A stretch of 64,000 nt of DNA from Bradyrhizobium sp. CB1717 (GCF_029714325.1 NZ_CP121666.1:4650001-4714000), one strand, 5' to 3'. Counted from the first letter of the stretch, positions 34,359 through 45,517 are shown. The notes: generated by a model not told the origin, from the sequence alone. A program made the numbers and translations.

Positions 34359-35129
34359 ATGTGCGACAAGTGCTCTGAATCTCTGCATCATCAACCTCCG
34401 CATCAAGACATCGCGCCGTCACGTCGGTCCGCGATGCTGTTTGGCGCCGCTGCGTTTTGCATGGCTTTCGCCGGCGGAGCTTTCGCCAACCGCGCCTTGG
34501 CCAAGGAAGCCAAGCAGCCACCCAAGCCGCAGAACGTGCTGGCGCCCGACGCGGCGCTGAAGCGGCTGATGGCGGGCAATGCGCGCTATGTCGAAGGCGT
34601 AGCGCGGCGCCACGATTTCAAGCACGAGCGTGAGGCGCTGGCCGGTGGCCAGAACCCGTTCGCGGCCGTTCTGAGCTGCGCCGACTCGCGCATCGCGCCG
34701 GAATATGCCTTCGACAGCGGCCGCGGCGATCTCTTCGTCTGTCGCGTCGCCGGAAATTTTGCCGGCACCGAGACCATCGCCAGCATGGAATATGCCGTCG
34801 CGGTGCTCAACGCGCCCCTGATCCTCGTGCTCGGCCATGACAGTTGCGGCGCGGTCGATGCGACGCTGAAGGCGATCAAGGACAATACGTCGCCGCCGGG
34901 ACACATTCCCTCGCTGGTCGATGCGATCGCGCCCGCCGCAAAGGCTGCGATGCAGCAGGGCGGCGGGGATGTCCTCGACAAGGCGATCCGGCAGAACGTG
35001 ATCGACAATGTCGCAAAGCTGAAGTCGGCCGCGCCGATCCTCAACGCGGCCGTGGAGCAGGGCAAGCTCAAGGTCGTCGGCGGCATCTACCGGCTCACGA
35101 CGGGAACGGTCGACCTGATCCAGGGCTGA
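34359..35129 (+). CDS. Exported beta-class carbonic anhydrase
   Basis: A 256-residue beta-carbonic anhydrase with zinc ligands Cys107, Asp109/Arg (SCADSR), His160 and Cys163 (GHDSCG). It interconverts CO2 and bicarbonate. The N-terminus carries a twin-arginine-like signal (PSRRSAMLFGAAAFCMAF), pointing to Tat export and a periplasmic enzyme, with an unusual Cys/His-rich lead (MCDKCSESLHH). The ATG at 34359 has GGGGA upstream; the longer frame from 34284 lacks similarity. It stands alone between dnaE and the caspase-fold gene. Confidence 0.9.
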   Translation: MCDKCSESLHHQPPHQDIAPSRRSAMLFGAAAFCMAFAGGAFANRALAKEAKQPPKPQNVLAPDAALKRLMAGNARYVEGVARRHDFKHEREALAGGQNPFAAVLSCADSRIAPEYAFDSGRGDLFVCRVAGNFAGTETIASMEYAVAVLNAPLILVLGHDSCGAVDATLKAIKDNTSPPGHIPSLVDAIAPAAKAAMQQGGGDVLDKAIRQNVIDNVAKLKSAAPILNAAVEQGKLKVVGGIYRLTTGTVDLIQG

Positions 35130-35311
35130 ACGGGCCGACGCGGCTCGCCGCAGTGCGGCCACAAGGCTTGCGTGGGCCTGACGCAGGGTTTGATATGAGG
35201 CGGGGGCGCCATGCCGCCGCCTCAATCCGCGCTTTTCGTTCAAGAGCCATTCAGCCAGCCGGGCGTTTCATGCACGCTGGCACCTCAAAGACAAAAGCGG
35301 GCAAGCAAGCC

Positions 35312-37810
35312 ATGCGTGGGACGCTCAAAGTCTTCATCTGCCTTCTCCTGCCGATCATGGTCCTTGCCGCTGGCGGTCCGGGGCCGGTGCGCGCGCAGCA
35401 GCAGGAAAAGCGCATCGCGCTCGTTGTCGGCAACGGCGCTTATGCCAAGTCGCCGCTCGCGACGACCGCGAACGATGCCGGCCTGATCGCGCAGACGCTG
35501 CAGGCGGCGGGCTTCGACGTCGTCGGCGCCCGCGATCTCGACGGCGACACGCTGCGCAAGAGCTTTCGCGATTTCGTCCAGAAGGCGCAGGCCTCGGGTC
35601 CCGGGACCGTCGCGATGGTCTATCTCGCCGGCTACGGCGTGCAGCTCGCCGGTGAGAACTATTTTATCCCGGTCGATTCCAACATCACGCGCGACACCGA
35701 CATTCCGACCGAAGCCTTGCGCATCAGCGACTATGCGCGCCAGCTTGCGGCCCTTCCGCTCAAGGCCAACATCGTCGTGCTCGATGCAGCCCGCGCGCAG
35801 CCCTTCATCGAGGGCGGGCAGCCGATCGCGAGCGGGCTGGCGCTGGTCGAGCCCGATCCGAACATGCTGATCGCCTTCAACGCCGCGCCCGGCACGGTGG
35901 CGCCGGAGGAGCCGGGACCGTACGGCATCTACGCGCAGTCGCTGGCGGAAATGATCCGGACCGGCGGGTTGTCGTTGGCAGATGTGTTCGACCGCGTCCG
36001 CCTGCGCGTCAACGAGGCCAGCAAGGGCGCGCAGGTGCCCTGGAACGAGCAGAAGATATCGGCGCCATTCTCCTTCTTCGAGCGCGGGCCCGACGCGCCG
36101 CCGCCGGAGACGGCACCGGACCAGGTTGCTGCGATCCGCAGCAAGCCGATCCGCGATCTCGGTGCGCAGGATGCCTATGCCGCCGCGCTCTCGCGCGACA
36201 CGCTGCCGTCTTATGAGGAATTTCTTGCGGCCTATCCGAACGATCCGATGTCCAAGCGCGTGATGGTGATCGTTGCGGCGCGCCGCGAGGCGATCACCTG
36301 GCGACGCACGTACCGGACCGACACGCCGGAGGCCTATTGGTCGTATCTGCGCCGCTATCCGCGCGGCCCGCACGCGGGCGATGCGCGTCGCCGCCTTGCG
36401 ATCCTCACCGCGCCGGTCGAGCCGCCGCCGAGCTTTGCGATGATCGACTACGACGTGCCGCCCCCGCCGCCGGAGGAGGTGGTCTATGTCGATCGCCCGG
36501 TGCTGTATTTCAGCGACCCCGATTTCGGCTTCGCGCCGCCTCCGCCGCCGCCGGTCTACTATCTGCCGCCGCCGCCGCCGGATTTCGTCGTGCTGCCGCC
36601 GCCGCTGCCCGTGGTCGGCCTGTTCGTACTGCCGCAGCCGGTGTTCGTGCCGATCCCGGTGTTCGTGAGGCCGCCGGTCTATGTCGCGCCGCCGCCGAAC
36701 AACATCATTTTCAACAACATCCATAACACCACGGTCATCAACACCGTGATCAACCAGGCGCCGGCACCGGCGCCTGCTGCGGGAGCCGGCGCAGGGCCGG
36801 CCAATCTGGCGCCGGCGGTTGCCGGCCGCGCCAATCCGGTGGCGCCGGCCGTGCCGCAGGCGGTGATGCAGCGCGCCGCCCTGATCCAGCAGGGCAAGGC
36901 ACCGTTGCCGCAGAGCGCGACGATCCAGCCAACGGCGAGGCCCGGGGCGCCGCCGGCGGCGCCGGCGAACGTCGCGCCAAACGCCCTGCCGGGCGCCGCC
37001 GCACCAGGTGCGGCCCCGAACGCTGCACCACAGACCAGGCTGCCCGCGGCCAACACGTTGCCGGTGCCAGGGGCCCATGGCGGTCCGCCTGCGCCGCCGG
37101 CGGGGGCTGGCCCGCTGCCGAACGGCAGGCCCGCGCCGACCGCAATTGCGCCAGGAGCGACGACACCGGCTCATCCGGGGGCGCCCACGGCTGCGGCTCC
37201 CGGCACGACCACGCTGCCTGCCCATCCCGGTGCGCCAAATGCTGCCGGCTCTGCGACGGCAGCGCCCACCACGACAAACCCGCCTGCCGCGCCCGGCCAG
37301 CCGCCGAAGCCGCCGGTGGCACAGACCCCGCCGGGGGCGGGCCCTGCGGATCGCGCCAAGTCCGCAACCCGCGAGTCGCCCGGCACGCCTCCGGCCGCGG
37401 CCGGACGGCCGGTTGTTGCGCCACCGCCCTCGGCTGCGCATGAGCCGATCAGGCCGCAGAATCGGCCATCAGCCGCTCCGCCGCAGGCGGCGAGACCCGT
37501 TGCACCGCCGCCGCGGCCCCAGGCCGTGGCGCGGCCTTCGCCGCCGCCACCGCCGCCGCGCGTATCCGCGCCGCCGCCACGGGTGGCTGCGCCTCCGCCG
37601 CCACGGATGGCCGCACCCCCGCCGCCGCGACCCGCTCCGCCGCCGGTCGCTGCGGCCCGTCCCGCGCCGCCTCCGCCTGTTGCCCGGCCGGCTCCACCAC
37701 CGCCGCCACCACGGGTGGCCGTGGCCCCGCCGCGTCCGGCGGCGCCTCCGCCACGCCCGGCGGCCCCGCCGCCCGCAAAGAAGTGCCCACCCAACCAGCC
37801 GAAGTGCTAG
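35312..37810 (+). CDS. Caspase-fold (pseudo-orthocaspase) proline-rich exported protein
   Basis: An 832-residue protein: signal peptide (residues 1-30, ending PVRAQ), then a caspase p20-like domain (about 33-250; RIALVVGNGAYAKSPLATT is typical) and a long low-complexity tail rich in Pro and Ala (about 370-832). The catalytic His-Cys pair is gone: the usual GHG reads GYG (Tyr108), and the usual DACR reads DAAR (Ala160). It should not be a peptidase; a binding or scaffold role is more likely. The tail includes runs such as PPPPPP and ends KKCPPNQPKC. I chose the ATG at 35312 for the signal peptide; an ATG at 35270 is also in frame. Confidence 0.82.
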   Translation: MRGTLKVFICLLLPIMVLAAGGPGPVRAQQQEKRIALVVGNGAYAKSPLATTANDAGLIAQTLQAAGFDVVGARDLDGDTLRKSFRDFVQKAQASGPGTVAMVYLAGYGVQLAGENYFIPVDSNITRDTDIPTEALRISDYARQLAALPLKANIVVLDAARAQPFIEGGQPIASGLALVEPDPNMLIAFNAAPGTVAPEEPGPYGIYAQSLAEMIRTGGLSLADVFDRVRLRVNEASKGAQVPWNEQKISAPFSFFERGPDAPPPETAPDQVAAIRSKPIRDLGAQDAYAAALSRDTLPSYEEFLAAYPNDPMSKRVMVIVAARREAITWRRTYRTDTPEAYWSYLRRYPRGPHAGDARRRLAILTAPVEPPPSFAMIDYDVPPPPPEEVVYVDRPVLYFSDPDFGFAPPPPPPVYYLPPPPPDFVVLPPPLPVVGLFVLPQPVFVPIPVFVRPPVYVAPPPNNIIFNNIHNTTVINTVINQAPAPAPAAGAGAGPANLAPAVAGRANPVAPAVPQAVMQRAALIQQGKAPLPQSATIQPTARPGAPPAAPANVAPNALPGAAAPGAAPNAAPQTRLPAANTLPVPGAHGGPPAPPAGAGPLPNGRPAPTAIAPGATTPAHPGAPTAAAPGTTTLPAHPGAPNAAGSATAAPTTTNPPAAPGQPPKPPVAQTPPGAGPADRAKSATRESPGTPPAAAGRPVVAPPPSAAHEPIRPQNRPSAAPPQAARPVAPPPRPQAVARPSPPPPPPRVSAPPPRVAAPPPPRMAAPPPPRPAPPPVAAARPAPPPPVARPAPPPPPPRVAVAPPRPAAPPPRPAAPPPAKKCPPNQPKC

Positions 37811-37881
37811 ATGGCAGGGCGGTATTGATGGAACAGGGGCCTTTGGCTGGCGAAAACCGCCCAGATAAGGCCCTTATTTCC

Positions 37882-37909
37882 TTGCTTCTGGCCGAAATTG
37901 CGCTATAGA
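37882..37909 (+). promoter_or_regulatory. Putative rpsB promoter
   Basis: TTGCTT at 37882-37887 and TATAGA at 37904-37909 with a 16-bp spacer, about 114 bp upstream of the rpsB start. The 110-nt leader is long enough for regulation by S2 itself, as known for other rpsB leaders, but I did not identify a specific fold. Confidence 0.6.
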
Positions 37910-38022
37910 GCGCGCCATCTCACACGGAAACATGGCTCACAAGGCCGTCCGGTGGCAACCGGGGCGAGAACGCTCCGTTTTGCTCACACGTTTCCGGAGG
38001 AACCAACCGGAGAATTAGAACG

Positions 38023-39018
38023 ATGGCACTGCCCGATTTCACTATGCGTCAGCTGCTCGAAGCTGGCGTGCACTTTGGTCACCAGTCTCACCGCTGGAAT
38101 CCGAAAATGGCTCCGTTCATTTTCGGTGCTCGCAACAACATCCACATCGTCGACCTCGCGCAGACCGTGCCGATGCTGCACACGGCCCTTCAGGCCGTCA
38201 GCGACACGGTTGCCAAGGGCGGCCGCATCCTGTTCGTCGGCACCAAGCGCCAGGCGCAGGACGGCGTTGCCGATGCTGCCAAGCGCTGCGCGCAGTACTT
38301 CGTCAATTCGCGCTGGCTCGGCGGTACGCTGACCAACTGGAAGACGATCTCGGCCTCGATCAAGCGCCTGCGTCACCTCGACGACGTGCTCTCGGGCGGC
38401 GAAGCCAATTCCTACACGAAGAAGGAGCGCCTGACGCTTCAGCGCGAGCGCGACAAGCTCGACCGTTCGCTCGGCGGCATCAAGGACATGGGCGGTCTGC
38501 CCGACCTGATCTTCGTGATCGACACCAACAAGGAAGACATCGCGATCCAGGAGGCCCAGCGCCTCAACATTCCGGTCGCCGCGATCGTCGACACCAATTC
38601 GGACCCGAAGGGCATCACCTACGTGGTCCCCGGCAATGACGACGCCGGCCGCGCCATCGCGCTGTATTGCGACCTGATCGCCCGTGCGGCGATCGACGGC
38701 ATCTCGCGTGCCCAGGGCGATTCGGGCATCGATATCGGCGCCTCGGTTCGTCCGGTTGCCGAAGAGCTGCCGGCGGCGTCCTCGAGCGGCTTCCAGGGCC
38801 TCGCAGGTCCGCGCGGCACCGCCGACGATCTCAAGAAGCTCCCGGGCGTGTCGGGCGCGATCGAGAAGAAGTTCAACGACCTCGGCATCTTCCACTACTG
38901 GCAGCTCGCCGAGCTCGACCACGACACCGCGCACACGATCGGCGAAGAAGTCGGTCTGCCGAGCCGTGCGGATGCCTGGGTGGCCAAGGCCAAGGCGCTG
39001 ACCGCGGAAGCGGAATAG
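38023..39018 (+). CDS. rpsB: 30S ribosomal protein S2 with C-terminal extension
   Basis: A 331-residue S2. The core (residues about 1-240; [38 protein letters not shown]) matches the family, which is about 240 residues in E. coli. About 75-80 extra C-terminal residues form a helix-hairpin-helix-like module ([20 protein letters not shown], then [20 protein letters not shown]). Similar tails are seen in alphaproteobacterial ribosomal proteins, but their role is unclear. First gene of the rpsB-tsf-pyrH-frr run; tsf follows after 133 bp. Confidence 0.97.
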   Translation: MALPDFTMRQLLEAGVHFGHQSHRWNPKMAPFIFGARNNIHIVDLAQTVPMLHTALQAVSDTVAKGGRILFVGTKRQAQDGVADAAKRCAQYFVNSRWLGGTLTNWKTISASIKRLRHLDDVLSGGEANSYTKKERLTLQRERDKLDRSLGGIKDMGGLPDLIFVIDTNKEDIAIQEAQRLNIPVAAIVDTNSDPKGITYVVPGNDDAGRAIALYCDLIARAAIDGISRAQGDSGIDIGASVRPVAEELPAASSSGFQGLAGPRGTADDLKKLPGVSGAIEKKFNDLGIFHYWQLAELDHDTAHTIGEEVGLPSRADAWVAKAKALTAEAE

Positions 39019-39151
39019 TCAAAAAGAGCGATGGGTTGGCCGGATAGGATTCGGCCACCATTTCAGTTGACGCGAATCCCTGAGATGGACCGCGGCGGGG
39101 CGATCGGATGCCACGCCGCGGCAAACCGGCAGGCACAAAGGATTTTCAACG

Positions 39152-40075
39152 ATGGCAACGATCACAGCTGCGATGGTCAAGGACCTGCGCGAATCGACCG
39201 GCGCGGGCATGATGGACTGCAAGGCCGCGCTCACCGAAAACGACGGCAACATGGAAGCGGCGCAGGACTGGCTGCGCAAGAAGGGCCTGTCGAAGGCCGC
39301 CAAGAAGTCGGGCCGCGTCGCGGCCGAGGGCCTGATCGGCGCGCTCACCAAGGGCACCAAGGGCGTCGTGGTCGAGGTCAACTCCGAGACCGACTTCGTC
39401 GCGCGCAACGGCCAGTTCCAGGGCCTCGTCAAGATGATCGCCCAGGTCGCGTTCGACGCCGGTGCAGACGTCGAGAAGATCAAGGCCGCCAAGGTCGGCG
39501 ACGTCACGATCGAAGCCGCCATCAATGATGCGATCGCCACCATCGGCGAGAACATGACGCTGCGCCGCGCTGCCGCCCTCGAGGTGAAGCAGGGCGTGGT
39601 GTCGCACTACGTCCACGGTGCCGTCATCGACGGCGCTGGCAAGATGGGCGTGATCGTTGCGCTGGAATCGCCGGGCAAGGCCGACGAGCTCGCCGCCCTC
39701 GGCCGCCAGATCGCGATGCATATCGCCGCCGCCAACCCGCTGGCGCTCGATCCGTCCGGCCTCGATCCGGCGGTGGTCAAGCGCGAGAAGGACGTGCTCG
39801 CCGACAAGTACCGTCAGCAGGGCAAGCCCGAGAACGTGATCGAGAAGATCGTCGAGTCCGGCCTGAAGACCTACTACAAGGAAGTCTGCCTGCTCGAGCA
39901 GGCCTTCATCCACGACACCGGCAAGTCGGTGGCGCAGGCGGTGAAGGAAGTCGAGGGCAAGGTCGGCGGCGCAGTGAAGATCGCCGGTTTTGTGCGCTAT
40001 GCTCTCGGTGAGGGAATCGAGAAGCAGGAAAGCGACTTCGCAGCCGAGGTCGCGGCGGCCAGCGGCAAGAAGTAA
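39152..40075 (+). CDS. tsf: Elongation factor Ts
   Basis: A 307-residue guanine-nucleotide exchange factor for EF-Tu. The N-terminal UBA-like domain ([20 protein letters not shown]) is followed by the TDFVARN exchange motif and two dimerisation-type subdomains. Standard length and position between rpsB and pyrH. Confidence 0.98.
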   Translation: MATITAAMVKDLRESTGAGMMDCKAALTENDGNMEAAQDWLRKKGLSKAAKKSGRVAAEGLIGALTKGTKGVVVEVNSETDFVARNGQFQGLVKMIAQVAFDAGADVEKIKAAKVGDVTIEAAINDAIATIGENMTLRRAAALEVKQGVVSHYVHGAVIDGAGKMGVIVALESPGKADELAALGRQIAMHIAAANPLALDPSGLDPAVVKREKDVLADKYRQQGKPENVIEKIVESGLKTYYKEVCLLEQAFIHDTGKSVAQAVKEVEGKVGGAVKIAGFVRYALGEGIEKQESDFAAEVAAASGKK

Positions 40076-40136
40076 AGCGCCGGAACGTTCCTTCCGGCGT
40101 GCCGCCGGAAGCGGCGCCCGGACAAGGAAAGTGCTC

Positions 40137-40853
40137 ATGACTGATCCGGTCTATCGTCGCGTCGTGATCAAGCTGTCCGGCGAATATCTCGCGGGGCAGC
40201 AGGGGTTTGGCATCGATCAGCCGACCGTCGACCGGGTTGCGGACGATCTGATCGCCGCCCGCAGGCTCGGCACCGAGGTTGCGGTCGTGATCGGCGGCGG
40301 CAACATGGTCCGCGGCGTCGAGGTCTCTTCCCGGGGGGTGTCGCGCACCACCGGCGACACCATGGGCATGCTCGCCACCATGATGAACTGCCTCGCGCTG
40401 GAAGCGGCGATCGAGCGCAAGGGTACGCCGGCGCGCACGCTGTCGGCCTTCGTCATGCCCGAGATTTCCGAGCTGTTCACCCGCATTGCGGCGCACAAAT
40501 ACCTCGCCGAAGGCCGGATCGTGCTGCTCGGCGGCGGAACCGGCAATCCGTTCTTCACCACCGATACGACCGCGGTGCTGCGTGCGGCCGAAATCGGCGC
40601 GGAGGCGGTCCTGAAGGCGACCAATGTCGATGGCGTCTACTCGGCCGACCCGAAGAAGGATCCGAGCGCCACGCGGTTCGACCGGCTGACGCATTCGCAG
40701 GCGATCGAAGGCGGCTACAAGGTGATGGATGCGACCGCCTTCGCGCTTGCCCGCGAGACGTCGCTGCCTATCATCGTATTCTCGATCGCGGAGCCGGGCT
40801 CGATCGGTGCGATTCTGCGTGGCGTCGGCCACGGAACCATCGTCGCCGGCTGA
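40137..40853 (+). CDS. pyrH: Uridylate kinase
   Basis: A 238-residue amino-acid-kinase-fold enzyme phosphorylating UMP to [27 protein letters not shown] and [20 protein letters not shown] are typical. The ATG at 40137 begins the conserved N-terminus and follows AAGGAAAG. It sits between tsf and frr, as in most bacteria. Confidence 0.98.
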   Translation: MTDPVYRRVVIKLSGEYLAGQQGFGIDQPTVDRVADDLIAARRLGTEVAVVIGGGNMVRGVEVSSRGVSRTTGDTMGMLATMMNCLALEAAIERKGTPARTLSAFVMPEISELFTRIAAHKYLAEGRIVLLGGGTGNPFFTTDTTAVLRAAEIGAEAVLKATNVDGVYSADPKKDPSATRFDRLTHSQAIEGGYKVMDATAFALARETSLPIIVFSIAEPGSIGAILRGVGHGTIVAG

Positions 40854-40921
40854 CGGCTCATCTGCCGCGCCCTCAAGGGAAGGGCGCGGTGAGGTCGCCG
40901 GGATTTTGAAGGAGAAACGTG

Positions 40922-41485
40922 ATGGCCACGGGTAATTTCGATCTCAACGAAGTGAAGCGCCGCATGCAGGGCGCCGTCGCCTCGCTCAAGCACGAGCTTG
41001 GCGGCCTGCGCACCGGCCGCGCCTCGGCCTCGATGCTCGATCCCGTGCAGGTCGATGCTTATGGCAGCCATATGCCGCTCAATCAGCTCGCCACCGTCAG
41101 CGTGCCCGAGCCGCGCCTGATCTCGGTGCAGGTCTGGGACAAGTCGATGGTCAAGGCGGTGGAGAAGGCGATCGTCGACTCCAATCTCGGCCTGTCGCCC
41201 GCGACCGAAGGCCAGGTGCTGCGCCTGCGCATTCCCGAGCTCAACGAGGAGCGGCGCAAGGAGTTGGTGAAGGTCGCGCACAAATACGCGGAAGCCGCCA
41301 AGGTCGCCGCGCGCCACGTCCGCCGCGACGGTCTCGACGTGCTCAAGAAGCTCGAGAAGAATCACGAGATGTCGGAAGACGACCAGAAGCGTCACGCCGA
41401 CGAGGTGCAGAAGGCGACCGACGGCACCATCGCCGAAATCGACCAGCTGCTGGCCGCCAAGGAAAAAGAAATCCTGACTGTTTAA
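40922..41485 (+). CDS. frr: Ribosome recycling factor
   Basis: A 187-residue RRF, which together with EF-G splits ribosomes after termination. The [20 protein letters not shown] and [15 protein letters not shown] segments are diagnostic. The ATG at 40922 follows AAGGAG; a GTG one codon upstream is not needed. uppS follows after 10 bp. Confidence 0.98.
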   Translation: MATGNFDLNEVKRRMQGAVASLKHELGGLRTGRASASMLDPVQVDAYGSHMPLNQLATVSVPEPRLISVQVWDKSMVKAVEKAIVDSNLGLSPATEGQVLRLRIPELNEERRKELVKVAHKYAEAAKVAARHVRRDGLDVLKKLEKNHEMSEDDQKRHADEVQKATDGTIAEIDQLLAAKEKEILTV

Positions 41486-41495
41486 GGCTGCCTCC

Positions 41496-42254
41496 ATGTC
41501 CAACGCCGCCGCGCCCGCTACGGAAGGACCCGACCGGTCCGAGGCGCCCGCGCATGTCGCCATCATCATGGATGGCAACGGGCGTTGGGCGGCCGCGCGC
41601 GGCTTGCCGCGTGCGGAGGGGCATCGCCGCGGCGTCGAGGCCCTGCGCCGCGTGGTGCGCGCCTCGCACGAGCTCGGCATCCGCTATCTCACCATCTTCT
41701 CCTTCTCATCGGAGAATTGGTCGCGTCCGGCGAGCGAGATCGGCGATCTCTTCGGTCTGCTCCGCCGCTTCATCCGCAACGATCTGGCGAGCCTGCATCG
41801 CGACGGCGTCAAGGTTCGCATCATCGGCGAGCGGGACGGGCTCGAAAGCGATATCTGCGCGCTCCTGAACGAGGCCGAGGAGCTGACGCGCGACAACACC
41901 CGCCTCACGCTCGTCGTCGCCTTCAACTACGGCTCGCGGCAGGAGATCGCGAAGGCGGCGCAGAAGCTGGCGCGCGAGGTTGCCGACGGCAAGCGCGATC
42001 CTGCCACGATCGACGCCGAGACGCTCGGCGCGCATCTCGATGCGCCCGACATCCCCGATCCCGATCTCATCATCCGCACCAGCGGCGAGCAGCGGCTCTC
42101 GAATTTCCTGATGTGGCAGGCCGCCTATAGCGAGCTCGTCTTCGTGCCGATCCACTGGCCCGATTTCGACAAGGCGGCGCTGGAGGGCGCGATCGCCGAA
42201 TTTGCCAGGCGCGAGCGCCGTTTCGGCGGCCTGGTCGCGAAAACCGCCTCGTGA
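41496..42254 (+). CDS. uppS: Undecaprenyl diphosphate synthase
   Basis: A 252-residue cis-prenyltransferase that makes the C55 lipid carrier for peptidoglycan and O-antigen. The catalytic Asp lies in [13 protein letters not shown] near residue 30; [15 protein letters not shown] and YSELVF are conserved. Its stop overlaps the GTG start of cdsA (GTGA). Confidence 0.97.
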   Translation: MSNAAAPATEGPDRSEAPAHVAIIMDGNGRWAAARGLPRAEGHRRGVEALRRVVRASHELGIRYLTIFSFSSENWSRPASEIGDLFGLLRRFIRNDLASLHRDGVKVRIIGERDGLESDICALLNEAEELTRDNTRLTLVVAFNYGSRQEIAKAAQKLAREVADGKRDPATIDAETLGAHLDAPDIPDPDLIIRTSGEQRLSNFLMWQAAYSELVFVPIHWPDFDKAALEGAIAEFARRERRFGGLVAKTAS

Positions 42255-43093
42255 GCGAATCCGACACCGCACCGGCGGGCGCAAAGCCTGCCCCGAGCAA
42301 TCTGGTGATGCGGGTCCTCGCAGCCTTGGTGCTGGCGCCGCTGACCATTGCCATCGCTTATGCCGGCGGCTGGCTGTGGGCGCTTCTCGTCACCCTGGTC
42401 TCGATCGGGCTGTTCGCGGAATGGCTGATGGTGGTGGGGGCGGGATCGGCTGCGCTGACCGGGGCAGGGACGGTCGTGATCGCCATGATGGGAGCCGCCG
42501 TCGCTTTTGGCGCGCTCAAGACCTCCGTCGTCACTGGCCTCATCGGCGGTGCGATCGTGACGCTGATCGCGCGCGGCAAGTTCTTATGGGCAGCCACCGG
42601 GTTTGCCTATGCGTCGGCGGCGCTGCTGGCCTCGATCCTGGTGCGGAAGGATCTCGTCAACGGCTTCTCCGCGCTGATGTTCGTACTGCTGGTGGTGTGG
42701 GCGACCGATATCGGCGGCTATTTCGCCGGCCGCGGCATTGGCGGACCGAAGCTGTGGCCGCGGGTGAGCCCGAAGAAGACCTGGGCCGGAGCTCTCGGCG
42801 GCTTTGCCGCGAGCCTTGCGGTCGCTGCCGGCTTTGCGGCTTGCGGTGTCGGGAAGGCGGTCCCGCTGCTGCTGGTCAGCGCCGTGCTCTCGGTGGTGTC
42901 GCAGCTGGGCGATCTGTTCGAATCCGCGGTGAAGCGGCGGTTCGGAGTCAAGGATTCCAGTCACTTAATTCCCGGCCATGGCGGGCTTTTGGACCGCCTG
43001 GACGGCTTTGTTGCCGCCATCCTGGCGGCCTGGTTTATCGGCTTTCTCCGTCACGGTGTGCATAGCACCGGAAGCGGTCTTATGGTTTGGTGA
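42251..43093 (+). CDS. cdsA: Phosphatidate cytidylyltransferase
   Basis: A 280-residue membrane enzyme making CDP-diacylglycerol. Several transmembrane helices precede the family signature in the C-terminus ([13 protein letters not shown], then [13 protein letters not shown]). It starts at a GTG overlapping the uppS stop, so translation is coupled. dxr begins 5 bp after its stop. Confidence 0.96.
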   Translation: MSESDTAPAGAKPAPSNLVMRVLAALVLAPLTIAIAYAGGWLWALLVTLVSIGLFAEWLMVVGAGSAALTGAGTVVIAMMGAAVAFGALKTSVVTGLIGGAIVTLIARGKFLWAATGFAYASAALLASILVRKDLVNGFSALMFVLLVVWATDIGGYFAGRGIGGPKLWPRVSPKKTWAGALGGFAASLAVAAGFAACGVGKAVPLLLVSAVLSVVSQLGDLFESAVKRRFGVKDSSHLIPGHGGLLDRLDGFVAAILAAWFIGFLRHGVHSTGSGLMVW

Positions 43094-43097
43094 GGAT

Positions 43098-44321
43098 ATG
43101 AGCGCCGTTCCCTTGCGTAATAACAGGCTTGCTGCGTCCGACATTCGCAGCGTCACAGTCCTCGGTGCCACCGGCTCGATCGGCGACAGCACGATGGATC
43201 TGCTGCGCGCCTCTCCTGAGCGCTACCGCGTCGAGGCCTTGACGGCGAACGGCAATGTCGAAGCGCTGGCCAAGCTCGCGAAGGAATTCAACGCGCGCTT
43301 CGTGGCGATCGCGGACAGCTCGAAGCTCGGCGAGCTCAAGGCTCTCCTGGCGGGAACGAGCACCGAATGCGGCGCCGGTGAAAGCGCGGTGATCGAGGCT
43401 GGCGCGCGTCCCGCCGATTGGGTGATGGCAGCCGTCAGCGGCGCCGCCGGGCTGAAGCCGGCTCTCGCCGCGGTCGATCGCGGCGCGCATGTCGCGCTCG
43501 CCAACAAGGAATGCCTCGTCTGCGCCGGCGATTTCTTCATGCAGCGAGCGACGAAAGCAGGCGCCTGCATCCTGCCGGCCGATTCCGAGCATAACGCGCT
43601 GTTCCAGGCGCTGGCGTCGGGCAATCGCGACGAGCTGGTCCGCGTCATCATCACCGCATCGGGCGGCCCGTTCCGGACCTGGAAGCCCGCCGACATCGAG
43701 CAGGCGACGCTCGAGCAGGCGCTCAAGCATCCGAACTGGAGCATGGGCCAGAAGATCACGATCGATTCCGCCTCGATGATGAACAAGGGGCTCGAGGTGA
43801 TCGAGGCGTCCTATCTGTTCGCGCTGACGCCGGATGAGATCGACGTGCTGGTGCATCCGCAGTCGATCATCCACGGCATGGTCGAGTTCTCCGACCGTTC
43901 GGTCATGGCGCAGCTCGGCTCGCCCGACATGCGCACGCCGATCGCGCACTGCCTCGGCTGGCCCGACCGCATCAAGGGGCCCGCTGCCAAGCTGGACCTC
44001 GCCAAGATCGGCCAGCTCACCTTCGAGACACCGGACTTCGAGCGGTTCCCGGGACTACGGCTGGCCTACGATTCGCTGCGGACCGGGAAGGGGGCCACCA
44101 CGGTCTACAACGCCGCCAACGAGGTCGCCGTCGCCGCCTTCATCGCCGGCAAGATCCGCTTCGGCGCGATTGCCCGGTTGGTCGAGGCGACCCTTGATGA
44201 CTGGATCCGCGGCGGGAACCAAGCGCCCCTGACGTCCGCCGACGATGCAATCTCTGTTGACCATGTTGCTCGAAATAGAGCTGCCGCCCTATTGCCTCAA
44301 ATTGCCTTAAAGGCATCCTAG
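43098..44321 (+). CDS. dxr: 1-deoxy-D-xylulose-5-phosphate reductoisomerase
   Basis: A 407-residue enzyme of the MEP isoprenoid pathway. The NADPH site [23 protein letters not shown] and the metal/substrate region [11 protein letters not shown] are intact. The ATG at 43098 follows GAGGAT; an earlier frame extension overlapping cdsA is spurious. Together with uppS it links precursor and carrier synthesis in one operon. Confidence 0.97.
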   Translation: MSAVPLRNNRLAASDIRSVTVLGATGSIGDSTMDLLRASPERYRVEALTANGNVEALAKLAKEFNARFVAIADSSKLGELKALLAGTSTECGAGESAVIEAGARPADWVMAAVSGAAGLKPALAAVDRGAHVALANKECLVCAGDFFMQRATKAGACILPADSEHNALFQALASGNRDELVRVIITASGGPFRTWKPADIEQATLEQALKHPNWSMGQKITIDSASMMNKGLEVIEASYLFALTPDEIDVLVHPQSIIHGMVEFSDRSVMAQLGSPDMRTPIAHCLGWPDRIKGPAAKLDLAKIGQLTFETPDFERFPGLRLAYDSLRTGKGATTVYNAANEVAVAAFIAGKIRFGAIARLVEATLDDWIRGGNQAPLTSADDAISVDHVARNRAAALLPQIALKAS

Positions 44322-44365
44322 TTGGTTCGGGGCCAGGGCCTTGCGGCGCTGGATGAGGGAAATCG

Positions 44366-45517
44366 ATGATCGACTTTTTTGTCCATAGTTTCAATGCATT
44401 GAGCCATGGGCTCCTCGGCTACGCGGTTCCCTTCCTGTTCGTCCTGACCATCGTCGTGTTCTTCCACGAACTCGGCCATTTCCTGGTCGCGCGCTGGGCC
44501 GGCGTTCGGGTGTTGACCTTTTCGCTCGGTTTCGGACCCGAGCTGATCGGTTTCAACGACCGTCACGGCACCCGCTGGAAGATCTCGGCGATCCCGCTTG
44601 GCGGCTACGTCAAGTTCTTCGGCGACGAGAGCGAGGCCTCGACCCCGTCGGCCGATACACTTGCGGCGATGACGCCCGAGGAGCGCGCCGGCAGCTTCCA
44701 CCATAAGAAGGTCGGCCCGCGCGCGGCCATCGTTGCGGCCGGTCCGATCGCCAATTTCATCCTGGGCGCGCTGATCTTCGCCGGCATGGCGCTGTACTAC
44801 GGCAAGCCGAGCACGATCGCCCGCGTCGACGGCGTCGTCGCCGATGGCGCGGCGGCTGCGGCCGGTTTCAAGATCGGTGACGTCGTGGTTCAGATCGACG
44901 GCAAGCCGATCGAGAGCTTTGCCGACATGCAGCGAATCGTTGCGATGAACGCTGGTTCGACGCTTGCGTTCCAGGTGAAGCGCGACGGGGCCATCGTGGC
45001 GCTGTCTGCGACCCCGGCGCTGCTCGAGCGCAAGGACCCGTTCGGCAACAGCCACCGCGTCGGCGTGCTCGGCGTCGAGCACAAGAGCCAAGCCGGCGAG
45101 GCTTCGACCGCTCCGGTCGGTGTGGGTGAGGCGTTCAAGATCGGCGTGGAGCAGGTCTGGTTCATCATCACCAGCACCTTCAAGTTCCTGGGCTCGCTGT
45201 TTGTCGGACACGGTAACCCGAACGAGGTCAGTGGCGTCCTCGGCATCGCGAAGATGTCGGGGCAGGCGGCCAGTGCCGGGTTCCAGTTTGTGATCAATCT
45301 CTGCGCCGTGCTGTCGGTGTCGATCGGCCTGTTGAACCTGTTCCCGATTCCGCTGCTCGATGGCGGTCACCTTATGTTCTATGCGGCCGAAGTGGTTCGC
45401 GGCCGGCCCTTGTCCGAGCGAACTCAGGAGATGGGGTTCCGAATCGGGCTGGGTTTGGTGCTGATGTTGATGGTGTTTGCCACCTACAACGACATCCTGC
45501 GGATGGCAGCTTCCTGA
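44366..45517 (+). CDS. rseP: Site-2 intramembrane zinc protease RseP
   Basis: A 383-residue membrane metalloprotease with HExxH in VVFFHELGHFLVARW, a periplasmic PDZ domain (about residues 125-215) and the third zinc ligand in LFPIPLLDGGHL. It cuts anti-sigma factors or signal-peptide remnants in the membrane. Standard place just before bamA. Confidence 0.96.
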   Translation: MIDFFVHSFNALSHGLLGYAVPFLFVLTIVVFFHELGHFLVARWAGVRVLTFSLGFGPELIGFNDRHGTRWKISAIPLGGYVKFFGDESEASTPSADTLAAMTPEERAGSFHHKKVGPRAAIVAAGPIANFILGALIFAGMALYYGKPSTIARVDGVVADGAAAAAGFKIGDVVVQIDGKPIESFADMQRIVAMNAGSTLAFQVKRDGAIVALSATPALLERKDPFGNSHRVGVLGVEHKSQAGEASTAPVGVGEAFKIGVEQVWFIITSTFKFLGSLFVGHGNPNEVSGVLGIAKMSGQAASAGFQFVINLCAVLSVSIGLLNLFPIPLLDGGHLMFYAAEVVRGRPLSERTQEMGFRIGLGLVLMLMVFATYNDILRMAAS

